Origin: Paragyromitra xinjiangensis
Taxonomy: Eukaryota > Ascomycota > Pezizomycetes > Pezizales > Discinaceae
Assembly: GCA_038503065.1 (NCBI GenBank)
Contig: JBCAMK010000013.1
Location: 1,837,864-1,901,863, forward strand
Length of the DNA: 64,000 bases
Direction: 5' to 3'
The notes below the pieces were generated by a model that was given only the letters and a program-made list of their open reading frames with translations, did no database searches and was not told the origin of the DNA. This document shows, one piece after another, positions 33,765 to 45,481 of the stretch. The position numbers and the translations under genes were made by a program. The stretch's first letter is position 1; each line of letters begins with the position of its first letter.

Positions 33765-34158
33765 CTACCACATTCCTGTCAAATTCCGTGCCTCCTTCAA
33801 CAACAATCTCAAATGATATTTCCGTGCTTTTCCAACTTCTTCATCTAGTTGCCTCTTCAAATATGTCATAAACCACATCCAGTCCGAATCCTCGCCACGG
33901 ATATAACTGTCGTGATCGAATAATCCACCTATATCCCACGCAATCTGGACGATAAGTTAGTTATATTCATGCCCTTCTATTTATATCATGATGGTTACTT
34001 ACTTCAGGTTCATTGACATAGGACCAGAACCGCCAGCTCCAATTTTGCGTTTCATAAGCATCAATACAGGGAAATTTTCGATAAACTTGCGACCACGTTG
34101 GGAGATCACCCAAGCGGCGTTGTTTCGTGTCTTGATCGCGGGTACGGACAGGTGGCAT
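33765..34158 (-). CDS. Small two-exon protein of unknown function
   Basis: Predicted 111 residues from exons 34158-34003 and 33944-33765. The 58-nt intron has donor GTAAGT, branch ACTAAC and acceptor CCAG, joining in phase 0. The protein is rich in Trp (TWSQVYRKF, NWSWRFWSYVNEPE, DWMWFMTYL) and ends in a basic helix. It lies convergent to, and 78 bp from, the transposase relic, so it may be a second gene of the same mobile element or an unrelated host gene. A further in-frame ATG at 34230 is possible, but 34158 gives a better-looking start. Family not recognised. Confidence 0.55.
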
Positions 34159-35262
34159 CGCTTGTAGTATGATAGAAGTGGTATGATAGGGGTAGTATGA
34201 TCGAGAGATGGAGATATCGTGAAAGTTCATGGCTAATTTTTCTTCTTTATACTTGTATGTCAGTATGCTTTGGCCCTTTGTATTTATGTTCTAGTATCTA
34301 CTTGTATCTCTATTTCGGCAGGCCATACTTGTATCTGTATTCCGCGTCACGCTCGGCAAGCCATACTTGGCAAGTTCTATAGCTAGGGGCCGTCCCCTTC
34401 TCGTCTTTCCGGCCCAGACGAGGAAGTCCGGCCCAGACGAGGAAGTCCGGCAGCTCGTGAAAGTCCACTCGCATTGCTCGTGAACTGGAGAAATCCCCTT
34501 TTTTTATAGACACTCGAGCGCACGCTCGGATCAGTACATTCGTTGATCCGTTCCGTTCCCCTGAATTTCAGCGACCGACCGAGCGAGCAAGCAAGCAAGC
34601 AAGCAAGCAGCTGCGCCCTTCGCAACCCTAACCCACAAAAAACACTCGAGGCTCGGTTGCACTATAGGTCACATATAGGTACACCTTTATCGTTTCACGC
34701 ACTATACGAGGTACGCGTCTGTGCCGTGCTCCTAGAGGACCCAGCAAGTCACCTATTCCTAGGTATAGGCTACTAGATGTGAGCATTGGAATATTATGCT
34801 CTTACCTGGCGGAAGGCGATGAGCTTATGTTGAAGAGCGCAGAGCAAGCTGAATGGCGTGGCAGCAGTACTATACGGATTCTAGAAAAGTGTAGCGAGAT
34901 GTCTCAGTTGCTGAGTTTGAACGGCTGCTGGTTGTTTTGGGTAACAAGGTGGGGTCTAGCTGAAGCTGACTGTCGGGATCCCGCTGTCTCATCTCGCTTA
35001 GACTCGCGTAACCAGCTGGTAGGGGTAGAGTTGTATGGATAGGGCTGAAATACTTCCCCGCATGCAGCCACAGCTACAGAGAGAATTAAGTCTGAGAGCT
35101 GAGTGCTTGAGATGTGTGAATTGTTCTGTGGTTGGTGGTTGTGGGTGGACAGAAAACAAGTGGTAGATACCTTGCTTAGTCATAGTTATCAATTACTACA
35201 TCAGGACTCTACAGCAATAAAGCAGAATCATCTTGTATTACTTTCGAGGTCTACTAAAAAGA
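34159..35262. other. Gene-free stretch with short simple repeats
   Basis: It holds a 20-bp tandem duplication of a GGCCCAGACGAGGAAGTCC-type word (about 34410-34452) and a GCAA tetranucleotide repeat (about 34580-34610). No gene is supported. Confidence 0.45.
34580..34610. repeat. GCAA microsatellite
   Basis: Tandem AAGC/GCAA units, about six copies, seen directly. Confidence 0.75.
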
Positions 35263-35409
35263 CTAAGGCTCATCTACATCTTCACCCTCGTCATATTCAT
35301 CGTATAAAATGTCCCAGGTGTATCTTTGGCCCCGGCTCAAGACACAGGTCCAGTAGTCGTCATACGCTTTAACAGGCACGTTCATCCCATCTGCGACCCC
35401 CTTCCACAT
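35263..35409 (-). CDS. Possible short coding exon, 48 codons
   Basis: Minus-strand frame from ATG 35409 to TAG 35263. It has a protein-like composition: YDDYWTCVLSRGQRYTWDIL followed by an acidic tail YDEYDEGEDVDEP. A stop lies two codons upstream of the ATG, with a possible acceptor AG nearby, so it could be the last exon of a decayed gene. I recognise no family, and the support is compositional only. Confidence 0.2.
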   Translation of the reverse strand: MWKGVADGMNVPVKAYDDYWTCVLSRGQRYTWDILYDEYDEGEDVDEP

Positions 35410-35870
35410 ACAGTGCTATTCACAAAGTCTTGGCACCCCCAACGGTGACCTCGATGCAACGATCAAATAGCTATAGAACGACACAGAGAACAAATAAAAT
35501 AAAATAAAAAATGGCAGTACATTATCAGCAAAAAGCCGGGTCTGCGTCCAGTCACGCCCAGTGCCATAGGCGCACTGGGCGCACTGGGCTCGGATTTTTT
35601 TAGGCACTACTCTAGGCGTACTGACTAGTATGGCGTACGTGTGGGCGCGCTGGACGCAGGTCCTGCCTCGTCCACGCCCAGGCGCAGGCCTGGAAAATCT
35701 GAGCCTGGCATACTGGACGTACAGCCTCCATTGGGCGCGTTGGGCGGCATTGGGCGTACGATGTCACGCTGCTTGTCACGCTGCTTTGTATGGCACTAAA
35801 AGTCTATTCGGCTCTATGTACATGTAGGATGCAATCCCACCCATTATCTTGCTTCCGCTGTTGATCCAAC
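35410..35870. other. Gene-free stretch with GCGCACTGGGC-type duplications
   Basis: GGCGCACTGGGCGCACTGGGC-like words repeat near 35565-35592, and related words recur to about 35760. No gene is seen. Confidence 0.4.
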
Positions 35871-36240
35871 TGCCTCCGAATCGACTCCCAAGCAGACTCC
35901 CAAGCAGCCCCTGAGTCAGCTGTCTCCCTGCCTCCGAATCAGCAACTGAATCGACTCCTGAATAGACTCCGAATTGACTGCTGAATTGACTGCCGAATAG
36001 ACTCCGAATTCCGTGCTTTCCTGCCTCCGAATAGGCTGTTTCCGAGCCTCCGAATCCACTGCTGAATTGACTCCTGAATTGACTCCGAATCGGCTGTTTC
36101 TGAGCCTCCGAATCCTGCTGAATTGACTGCCGAATAGACTCCCGAATCGGCTGTTTCTAAGCCTCCGAATCCCAAGCTTTCCTGCCTCCGAATTGACTGC
36201 CGAATAGACTCCTGAATAGACTCCGAATCGACTCCTGAAT
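35871..36240 (-). repeat. Interstitial block of 11-12 bp subtelomeric satellite
   Basis: Degenerate tandem units of the type GAATTGACTGCT / GAATAGACTCC, with occasional longer GGCTGTTTCTGAGCCTCC inserts. The same satellite fills 62565-62708 near the telomere. A 151-codon minus-strand frame over it (rich in ESIQQSIRQS) is a by-product of the repeat period. Confidence 0.8.
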
Positions 36241-36475
36241 AGGTTTTCTCGGTATAATAGTTGCTTTGGCTGCCCGTACGATGTGATTCTCTACTTTTGC
36301 AAAGTGCTCCCAGGCGCCGTACGACGCATATTCGCCTTTTGAATAGTTGCTGCTTCCCGCCGTACGATAGCCTGCGGGCTCCCGTGGCTCCCAACCACGT
36401 TACACACCGCCAAAAGCTGACCCTGACACGAAACGCTCAGCATGAAAAACCCCTATAATCTGATCAAAATGCTGC
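36241..36475 (-). repeat. Inverted internal copy of the telomere-proximal module
   Basis: Read on the minus strand, this segment closely matches 62878-63125: it starts at the ATTATAGGGGTTTTT boundary, runs through the TCAGGGTCAGCTTTTGGCGG stretch, then enters three 43-bp satellite units. The CGTACG palindromes at 36275, 36318 and 36361 are exactly 43 bp apart, as in the terminal array. Confidence 0.85.
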
Positions 36476-37915
36476 GACGTTACTGAGGGAGCGCCGGTAA
36501 GTAGGATTACTGCACTCGGGCTTCTCCAACAAGGAGTGGGCACGTGACAAGTACAAGTTTGGTGCTTTGCCACTTCTTATTCCAATCTCTTAGTGCACGG
36601 CCCCACCATTTTAATTCTCTCGTTTTCCTCTCATCCATAAGATCCGGCCTATGTCGCAAGTAGAAATTCTCCTAGCCGACTTTAGGAAACGCGTATTTGT
36701 GTGGCGTATGTAGGGGTATGGCTTGCCTTGCTGAAACACGATAAAGAAGAAATCGCTATTTCCGTTAACAAAAAATTACCACTTTTCCATCGTCCTAGAA
36801 TATAAGGGAGGCGAGGCACACAACATGCGGAGGGTTTTGTCTCTACCGTAAAAGTAGCTTCGTGATCTACTATTCACACGAGGTTATTCTGTTGGAGTTG
36901 CTTCCTAATATGGGTGACCTCTCGGGCGTGGCTTCGGGGTCAGAAATGATTGAATGATTGAGAGACAGGCACCCGAGAGAGCTATTTAGATAGAGGCTGT
37001 ATGTTCACCTCTAGCAAACAAGCAATTAAGTCTTCTATTCCTCCCTACGTGCCCCGTTATCACAACAAGTAAAAGGGTTCCTGCACCCGAGTGAGATTTT
37101 GTGAAGTCACCTAATACGCCTACTTGTTGATTTGCGTTGTCGAATAAGAGCTTGTGAAGTGACCGAATGCACGTCTACTTGCTCATTCTCTTATTCGCTG
37201 TATATTTGATGCGTCGTTGGCTACTAATTCGCTGCTCTACTCACCTAAGGCAAAGCGCATGCGTAAAAAGTCTCTCTAGAGCTGCCAAACCCTATAGTGG
37301 TTTTTTTGCTATCATTCATTGCGCGGCTGCGTTTCATGCCTCGCAGCACCCCTTGCATTCAAAGTCATTTAACTGATCCTCGAATATGGCTCCACTCAAC
37401 GCCTCAACGATAAATCTGCCTTTCGGGAAATGCAGCCCTAGGCCTACTCCATATTGTGGCGATCCCCGGGATGAGGGAATTGTGTTGGATAAAAGTTAAA
37501 GAGAAACAGGTGGAGAAGGTTATATATTACGTGGCTCATAGGGTATTAAGAGAAACGGTGAAAAGAAAGAATAATAAAAACTGCCCCTGAATCTAAACTT
37601 AACAAGATTCACAAGCTTTTGGACACAAACGCCCTGTTGAGTACCCGTTTGGATTACCTTGCGAATGAAAAATTGAGCCACCAACCCTAGTTATGTACAC
37701 CCAACCATGAGGACAAAGGAAATGATGAGAAAGAAAAGATGTACAGTTGCTCTGCACGCGGACTCTCAGTTCAAAAAACTCGCGAGAATATAGAAGTAGG
37801 CCGTTAAAGGAATTCGTAAATGTCTTATTGGTAGGTATTAGTCTTTCTGATTATCGTGAGGAAGACGGAAGACGGGAAAAGGACTAAATTTACCTTTTTA
37901 GTCTCGCTTTTTGTT
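36476..37915. other. Intergenic, nothing recognised
   Basis: Mixed-composition sequence with no open frame bearing a motif. It includes the 3' flank of the minus-strand ankyrin gene. Confidence 0.45.
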
Positions 37916-40885
37916 CTACCGGTACCTATAGTCGTCATCCTCAAAGCCTTGACGATACATCGGACTCTGTCTTCCCTACATCATAACACTATTAGGTTTT
38001 ATACAAAGAGGAATGGAAGGGGTGGAAGAGATACCTGATATCCCCCGTAATCAGGTGTCGGGCTCCGTGATAACGGCCATTTTGGTGACATGTCGTTATT
38101 ATCTTCTTCTTGATTGTAATTTGGACTCGCCGCTCTCTTCATCATAACATAGTACACGTTAGTCATCCTGCATGCGATAACTGATCGGGTTTAGGGTACC
38201 TGGTATCCCTCGTAGTCAGGTGTTGATCCACGTGATAATGGCCACTTTGGTGAGGGGTAGCTATTGTCTGCTTCTCGGTCGAATTTCGGACTCCCAGATC
38301 GCTATATCATATCATAACTCTTTGTTACTAGACGCATACGGGAGGAAGCGGGAAATGGAGGGGCAAGATACCTTGTAGTTGTACTCGGGTATTGGGCTCG
38401 GTGGTAATTCAAACACCCTTGGGGCCGCGATCCCGCTGACAGCTTCCTGCATCTGAAAGACCTGATGTGCCATCAAATTAAATTTAGAATTCAGACGTAT
38501 CCCTGGGAGAAGAATCAAAAAGAGGATGAAATATACATTGAAATAATCTTGACCCTGCATTGTTACTGTCCCGCTGTTGGATTCCAACTCTCTATCAGAT
38601 TCCGGGGGCAGGAGAACCCCCGCTTGGGTTAGTGAGTCTAGTTTCAAGCCTAAGCCGGCCAGCCCATCCACTGGTTGCTCTGTTATGTCGCCTTGCCCTA
38701 AGTGGGTTGTGGTGTTGGTATCGTACTCCTGCTGGTTCACAATGTTCTCTAGTTGTTCTGCTATGTTTCTTTGCCCTAATTGGACTGCAGTCTCGGTTTC
38801 ATACTCCTGCTGGCTCACGATGTGCTCCAGTTGCTTTGCTTTGCTTCCATGCCCCGACTGGACTGCCATCGTGGCTCCATACTCCTGCTGGTTCACAATA
38901 TGCTTCATTGAGTCAAGCTTGACCCCCCCATCAACTCCCCTGCCGGGTTCCGGACACAGGGCTCGCGGCACTGCCAAGCTATCTGCTACCTGTATGCCTA
39001 GATCCTCCATCATTCTGGCTCCACGCTCCAGTAGAAGTTTCACTAGTTCTTGGTTCTTCTTTCTCTCCGCAATTTCCAGTGGTGACATCCAAGTCCAGTA
39101 CCCCGCTTCAATGTTAGCCCCGTGATCGAGTAGCAGCGACACTACTGCCACATCCTGCTGAAATATGGCCATGTGCAGCGCCGTCCGTCCTTCCTTGTCT
39201 CTCCCCTCAATGGAGCCCCCGCGTTCCAACAATAGATTGCTCATCCTGACCTCTTCTTTTTCTACGGTAGTTGTGAGTAGGTTGGAGGATACAGACGTGC
39301 TATACGTCAACTCGACGTCGGCGTAGGGACTGGGCGGCTTCGGAGAACGGTACGGAAGGCTGGGGATTGTAACGGTGGTGTTAGACGATGAAATTGTTTG
39401 AGTGATAGATGCTTCCGATGGGCTTGGCGGGAGGCTGGGGGTTGCGGTAATTCCGCCGTATGATGAAATTTCTTGAGTGATAGATGGTTCTTGTGAGCTG
39501 TGCTGCGTGAAGATTGGTAGATCTCTACTAAAATGTGGGCTTTGTAGGTTTGTGATTGGTAGGTCTCCGCTGTATTGCGGTTCCGATTCAACAAAAACCA
39601 TCGTGTTCTGATGTATCGTCATTCCTAGAGTCTGTTCTAGCTCTTGGGGATATCCTACTCCAATTCTGCACCCCCAACTCCGCAGGATTTCCGCAGTTGC
39701 CTCAGATGTTTCTAGACCATTGTCGATGGCTGTCTGCAATGGAGTTTTTCCTTCATGATCCTTGGAATCCGGGCTCGCATTTTGCTCTAGCAGAAACTGT
39801 ACAGTCAACTTCAGTCCGTAATGCGCCGCGACATGAAGCGCCGTTCGCCCGTGCCGTTCTACTGCGTCGATATTTGCTCCACGCGACAATATCTCGTGGA
39901 TCAGCTCTGTGTGGCCGTGCTGGGACGCGTAGTGTAATGCGGTATAACTATCTCTAGCTGTCGCATTGACATCGAATCCTGCGTCTATGAGTAATATCAC
40001 AATCTTAACATGACCAATTCTCGCGGCTACATGTAATACTGTGTCTCCGTCTCCGTTCAGTGCTAGGGGGGTAGTAAAGGTAATGCGTTTAATCAGAGCT
40101 TGTACAAGAGCCAGATTACCATTCCGTACTGGGTTAAACAAAGCTTCTTGAGGAAACTTTGTACAGCCTCCAGGCTCTGCTGCAAGCGTGAGAAGTCGCG
40201 AGAGCGCATTATCTGGATCGTACTCGTCCATCTCAAACATATTTTTGTAGAAGAGGGTCGGGATGGTATCGTTTTCGTCCCGGAGGGCTTCGCGGTACGC
40301 TATATCAAATGCTCTAAGGCCCGCATTAGACTTCAGGCTGATGTCTAGTCCCGGTATCGAGAGGCAAAAGTCCGTAAGGTCTGTAAGGCCCTCCTTACAG
40401 GCCCAATGAAGAGCCGTCATCCCTTCATTGTCCTTGGTGTTGACGTCCGTGGCTTCGTATTCTGCTAAAGTCTCAGCAAGCGTGAGATTACCGTCCATAA
40501 CTGCTCTAATAAATGCAGTTCGCCCGTCCTCATCTTTTTTGCCCATATCAATCCCTTTCCAAATAGTGCCTAGCTTGGTTTTCTTTGGGAAGCCGTATGG
40601 GTCGCTATCCCTATTTTTAAACCATCTCGGGGTATTGTGGAACTGGATAATCGCCACGCTGAGTTCATCGTCAAGCCGAGAATCTGTGATATTGGCGCTG
40701 GAGATGCATGCATGGAAACTTCCAATAAGATCTCCATAAGGTGAACCGTGAAATTTATCCCGAATGAATTTATCGGGCTGGGAATCCGCAGGTGCGCAGC
40801 AACCTACGAGCGTTGCAAAGAAAGCAATGAGATCTTCAGACGAGACCCCACGAGGGATGTCGTTCATAAGATATGTGGAGGACAT
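37916..40885 (-). CDS. Ankyrin-repeat protein with duplicated 3' mini-exons
   Basis: Predicted 925 residues in four exons: 40885-38372, 38301-38200, 38136-38035 and 37975-37916. Residues about 115-400 carry ankyrin units with the usual TALHxAxxxGH pattern, and another pair sits near residue 560 (GRTALHMAI). Between them is a Ser/Pro/Thr-rich region (SITQTISSS, PSLPPSPSE). Three imperfect ~27-residue repeats containing [HN]IVxQQEY follow. The last exons are unusual: two 102-nt phase-0 exons encode near-identical 34-residue pieces, SPKWPLSRxxTPDYxGYQ, preceded by an equivalent PPSPIPEYNYK end on exon 1. The gene then finishes with a 19-residue exon ending in DDDYRYR and stop. Every junction has GT-AG and the frame holds throughout. 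Exon 1 may hide one more small intron near 38480-38545, where the frame encodes a hydrophobic run. Role unknown; ankyrin units mediate protein contacts. Confidence 0.8.
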
Positions 40886-41126
40886 CAGGGAATAGTGTCG
40901 TAATTTGTGTAGTTAAAACTGTAGAAAATGGGCTGCAGGAATAAATCTTGGGGTGGAAAGGTAAGTTGTTCCAGTGTCTAGTAGCCTAGGGGACAAATGC
41001 GACATTAACCCTTAAATACAAATAGCGCCTCAACTTCCAAGCGTTTGGGGTGGTACGACTCCCTCTAGTAAGAAGGTGCAGCTTGAATATATTAACACAT
41101 ACCATTTCAAATGCACACCTAGCCAA

Positions 41127-41155
41127 GCTACACAAATCCAAAGGATTTGTGTAGC
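41127..41155. repeat. Perfect 13-bp hairpin with AAA loop
   Basis: GCTACACAAATCC at 41127-41139 is followed by AAA and then its exact reverse complement at 41143-41155. Function unknown; no RNA gene was recognised around it. Confidence 0.75.
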
Positions 41156-44100
41156 CAGATGCTAGCTGTTACAGTACCTTCATCAATCGGAAGATCTAGT
41201 AAGGTCTAATTGACCCAGCTGATCAAGCTAGCTTGGGTACAAATATGTAGCTGGTGCTTCCGGTAACTATACCGTAGACTCTGGTAAAGTTTTTCATGAC
41301 CCTAGCTGGCCGAACATGTACAGAATATATTTATCTTTCAAGCACTTTCAACGCCACTCAAGAAAAAAACCTAAATGCTATCAAAATCAGATTTTTAACA
41401 TATCATATACATGTTTTACTTGCTAAGGCATAGGGGCTCCAACATGTAGGCGGAAGTTAGTCTATTAATTCCCGGGTATGCTTGGATGGCCCAATAGAAC
41501 AAAAACTACGAGCAATCGTCATGCGAAGGTTCCTTACCCGAATAGCCGCCGCGAAGATCGGATCTCTTGAGTAAGGCAAGGACGCTCGAAAGAAAGGGTC
41601 AACAGGAGAGGGTCTGAGGCCAATCCTACTGCTAGAGCCTTCACCGAACACTCTGAAGAGGCATACTGTCCCGAACTTCCAGTCTCAAGTTTCTCGATCT
41701 TTTTGCCGTGTTTAAGCTAGGTCATACGTACCTAAAAATACAAAGTGCGTATAGCTTGTTTGCCGGTAGCTCTCAAAGCAATAGCCCACTCATCAACCGA
41801 GGCTCGCTTGCGGCTTGCATTTTCGGGCACCTATAGCCTGTCTTGAGTACACCGTACAGTAGTACCCTGGCCAATTAAATAACATGATATGGATAAAACT
41901 TTACAGTACTCGCTCAGCTAGTCGGATGCTACGCACGCACTGCCTTCCTAATTTTGAAACAAATGATTGAGAGCTGTATACTTTGGTGCGCAGTAAATGG
42001 TTTAAAATTAGTCTCTAGTGAGCTTTGGACTAAGATTAAATTTCGGTTGGTCACTGATCTATCCACTACTGAGGACTTTGCTTGCTTCGCTTCACCTGTC
42101 CTATATCCATTACTGTTAGAAATACCATAGAGTCTGCTGAAACCCGTTTCGGCGTTAGTAGGTGGAACATGCATAAAACATATTGATATCCTGTATTTTT
42201 CCAAAACTGGAATGCTAAAAAACCCCTACCGATGTCAAAAATACGGATTATTAACTTTGATGCATGTCTTGCCTACTAGCACCGGAACAAATTTCAGCGA
42301 ATTCTACGGTATGCATATCTTCAGCCCCCTGCTGCTTTCTTTTTCCAACAGCTCATCCCTAAGTATGTTAGAGTGACGGTCGTTGCTTTGTCGCTATAGG
42401 TACTATGCATAAACCTAGGAAATAATTGTGTATCTGTATCTGAGACACTGCAGCTGTTGGCCAGAGAAGAACTTAGACAATTCTACTGCAGATGTTACTC
42501 GCAATATCACGCTTACGAAACGGACTGGCCATGTCTAACGATATGCACGTCTAGTCTATTTTAGAACTTTAACTTGATGACAACAAACCTGTACGTACAT
42601 ATGCATTCGGTAAATTTCTGGGAGATTCAAATTCTTATGGCGCGCAGTATTCCCGGCGAAAGCTTGACCAATGGAACCCCGGGTTTATTGCAACCTGATA
42701 TGCGGGCAGCTTTAGCTCTGGGGTAATCGGCGGGGTAATTGGCAAGGCTGTCTGCGCACAAGCCCAAAATCCTCTATCATATTTATCGTGCGCAGGCAGG
42801 TCTGTCAGGCTGACTTTCGTAGCATGAAGTTAAAGGGGACAACAGACTAACGCTGAACCTAGGCTCACCCCGGAAGAAATGAACTGGAATACTTGGGCGG
42901 CATTAAGCGCAGCTAGAATATTCTCTTTGGGTTGAATGGGTTCTCATCCTATTTGATATAGGGACTCGCGTACCCTCGTATTTTTATAAGCTGCATGCCG
43001 GGACATGTAGAGTATTACGATCCAGCATACAATAACCTGAAAGCCGGTTATCAAACTCAGCTCGGAAGTCGCAAGGTGGGGCTGTGAGCGAATGGAATGA
43101 AGTAGCGAAGTTCCATGGTTATAACAGACATCTGAAACTCATTTGTGCCATGAATTTAGCGCCCCCCTCAACCTTTATTCGGTTTTAGGCTACCAGCACC
43201 AGGTTGGCTACCAAGTGGCCTGTCTGGAATTACGAGTGTCTGAGGAAGATCTTTGATGTGCAAGGGTATCTGCGTCGAGGGATCGTTAAACAGCCTTGCA
43301 AAGGTCTAGTATTGCAAGAATTGAACATGAGTCAGTGTCCGTACGTTTCCCTGTGCATTTTGTCAAATTATAATCGTTTGCGATCTTCCCCACAATCTTC
43401 TACCCTAGAGTACCCAGGAGTCCCCTACGGTAAGCAGCCTCCCCCAGTCAGAACAGTTAATAGTCCTGCCATGTCCAGTTATAGAGTGCTTTGGACTGGA
43501 CTGGCTGCCTGCAGGACAGTGCCTAGCCTCGGCCATTACCTTCCCCGAGTTTCCTTCACAATCTAGTGTGTAGTGAATTATACGGAGATTCCGGTTGCAG
43601 GGTCACCACAAGTTTTTGTTCTCATACCCGGACGGACTACCCTATCGCCACGCCCTACACTATCTTTGTATATCGAAACCAGCTTTCCTTTACTTATCCG
43701 TCCGCCTTAGGGTTTAGCTTTTCCCTCCTCCCCTCCTGTCATATTCATTATTAGGTAATGAAACTCCTATCTTTCGATTAGTGAATCAAGTGATGACTTC
43801 ACTAAAGTAGATAATGCTAGGTGTATATAACCTGATACGTGAAGCAAGGCAAACCACGCTAACTTTTTTTATATAGAGACATATCACAATATTAGTACCC
43901 TAAAGTAATCTTTCTATCCTAAATAAGCTTTTGCGGCTACTAAGAAGCCTCATTCGCCAGCAGTACGCTCCTTGCACACCATCAATATTTTGCCCAGCAC
44001 TACAAGACATTTTCAGCGAGACCCCTCCAAACCGTAAAGCATCACCGCTCTGCTTAAATACAGCTGCTGGAGTGATTACTCTATGGCTTGCCCTACAGTA

Positions 44101-45160
44101 AACCTTAGGGTCCCGCTATATATAGTCGTCTTTGGCTGGACATTAATTAGGATTGAAGGAAAATAACTGTTCAGTTTAGATACGTTATCAATAGTATGCT
44201 AGGAAATATCTGGTGTTCACGAAAGGTTGGGGGTGTAATTATCTCTTTTAATGGGAGGATAGAGGCCAGGCGATTTGATTTCGTAAGCCTAGTGGCTAGG
44301 TGATATCTGCCGAATGTACTCGGGTGTAGGGGTAAGTCTGGTGACAGGTGGCGGTGCGAGTAAGAAATCCCAATTTCTTCTCCCCCCTCCACAACTCCCT
44401 GAGAGGCCTGATAAAAACGTCTAAGGGAGCAAGAATGCTATGTATTAAACACCAAACAAATTTAGTTAGCAAAGTATGAAATTCAAACGAGCTTGAGCCC
44501 ACTGAGAAAATAGCTGCACCGCCACCTGTCGCCAGACTTATCCCTACTGAAACATCAAGATAACTCTAGCTCGAAGCAGTTAAGTAATGCTCCAACACTT
44601 GGGTTTCGGGGACCGGGATTGATTGGCTGTACATTAATAGTGGTTAGCCTAGGGTTAAGACAATTGAAGGGCTACGTTGCTCTTGGGACGATTCCGTCGT
44701 AAACTTTAGCTTCAAAAGGTAGGTGGGGGGTCTTCCCGCAAGAAATTTTAAGGCTCCGAAACATATTTCAACGAATCGCATGGGGAAATACCCATAGAAT
44801 TCACTAGTGCCACCCTGCAAATTTAAAGTGATGGGGCCATAAGTTCTATCAGAAAGTTACGCTAAGACTGAGAATAGTAATTTTATAGATTTTCCGCCTT
44901 CAGCTAATACTTCGTCTTCCTGGATAACCACTCGAAACTAATACCAGTGACTCTCCGGCGAGTGGCAGAGAGTTTAGAAGCCAATCATCTATTTTCACCA
45001 TTGCGACACAGTCACCCCCTCAACTTCCTCTCGTTCAGTATTTTCAGAAGCCTATGCTGTTTACAGCGAATATTAATCGCTAATAAGACCCAAAACTGCA
45101 GATCATTACCACTCCTGCCCCCGTATTGCCTTCGCCAAATCCGTTGCGCTGTTTTACCTG

Positions 45161-45481
45161 TCAGTAACTAGTTTTTGAAATCATCCGGGGGCTTCTCCCA
45201 CCTTCATGCCTAATCTCGCTATTTGTGAATTTAGTACTGGATCTCAACTTCTCCAAGAGATACCAGCAGATACCCCCGGTGAGGCTGTAGCTAGACTCAA
45301 CTAGGGCAATTGTAGATTCTTTTGTAGATTTCATGAATAGCTTTTTGCTGTTCGTCGTGTGATGGGAGTAGTCGTCTTCGTCCGAGCTGGAGTCATAGCG
45401 GTCTTCTAGATCAGACTCATCCTCACCTAGAGAGGTATCGGTAGAGATCGAAAAAAAGCGCGAGCCTTGTTTGTTTTCCGG
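45161..45481 (-). pseudogene. Open frame without start codon, acidic, possible exon relic
   Basis: Minus-strand frame open for 106 codons, from just after TAG 45484-45482 to TGA 45161. It contains the acidic run EDESDLEDRYDSSSDEDDYSHH and then ordinary mixed composition. It has no ATG before its middle, but TTCTAG at its upstream edge could be an intron acceptor. Family not recognised; it could be chance. Confidence 0.2.

Noticed and set aside
43204..43754. Two adjacent plus-strand open frames of 120 and 62 codons
   Set aside because: The composition is not protein-like, there are no motifs, and there is no splice link between them.
44560..44640. 5S rRNA-like words (GAAGCAGTTAAG, CACTTGGGT)
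   Set aside because: The resemblance is limited to short words; the overall length and helices do not fit a 5S gene.
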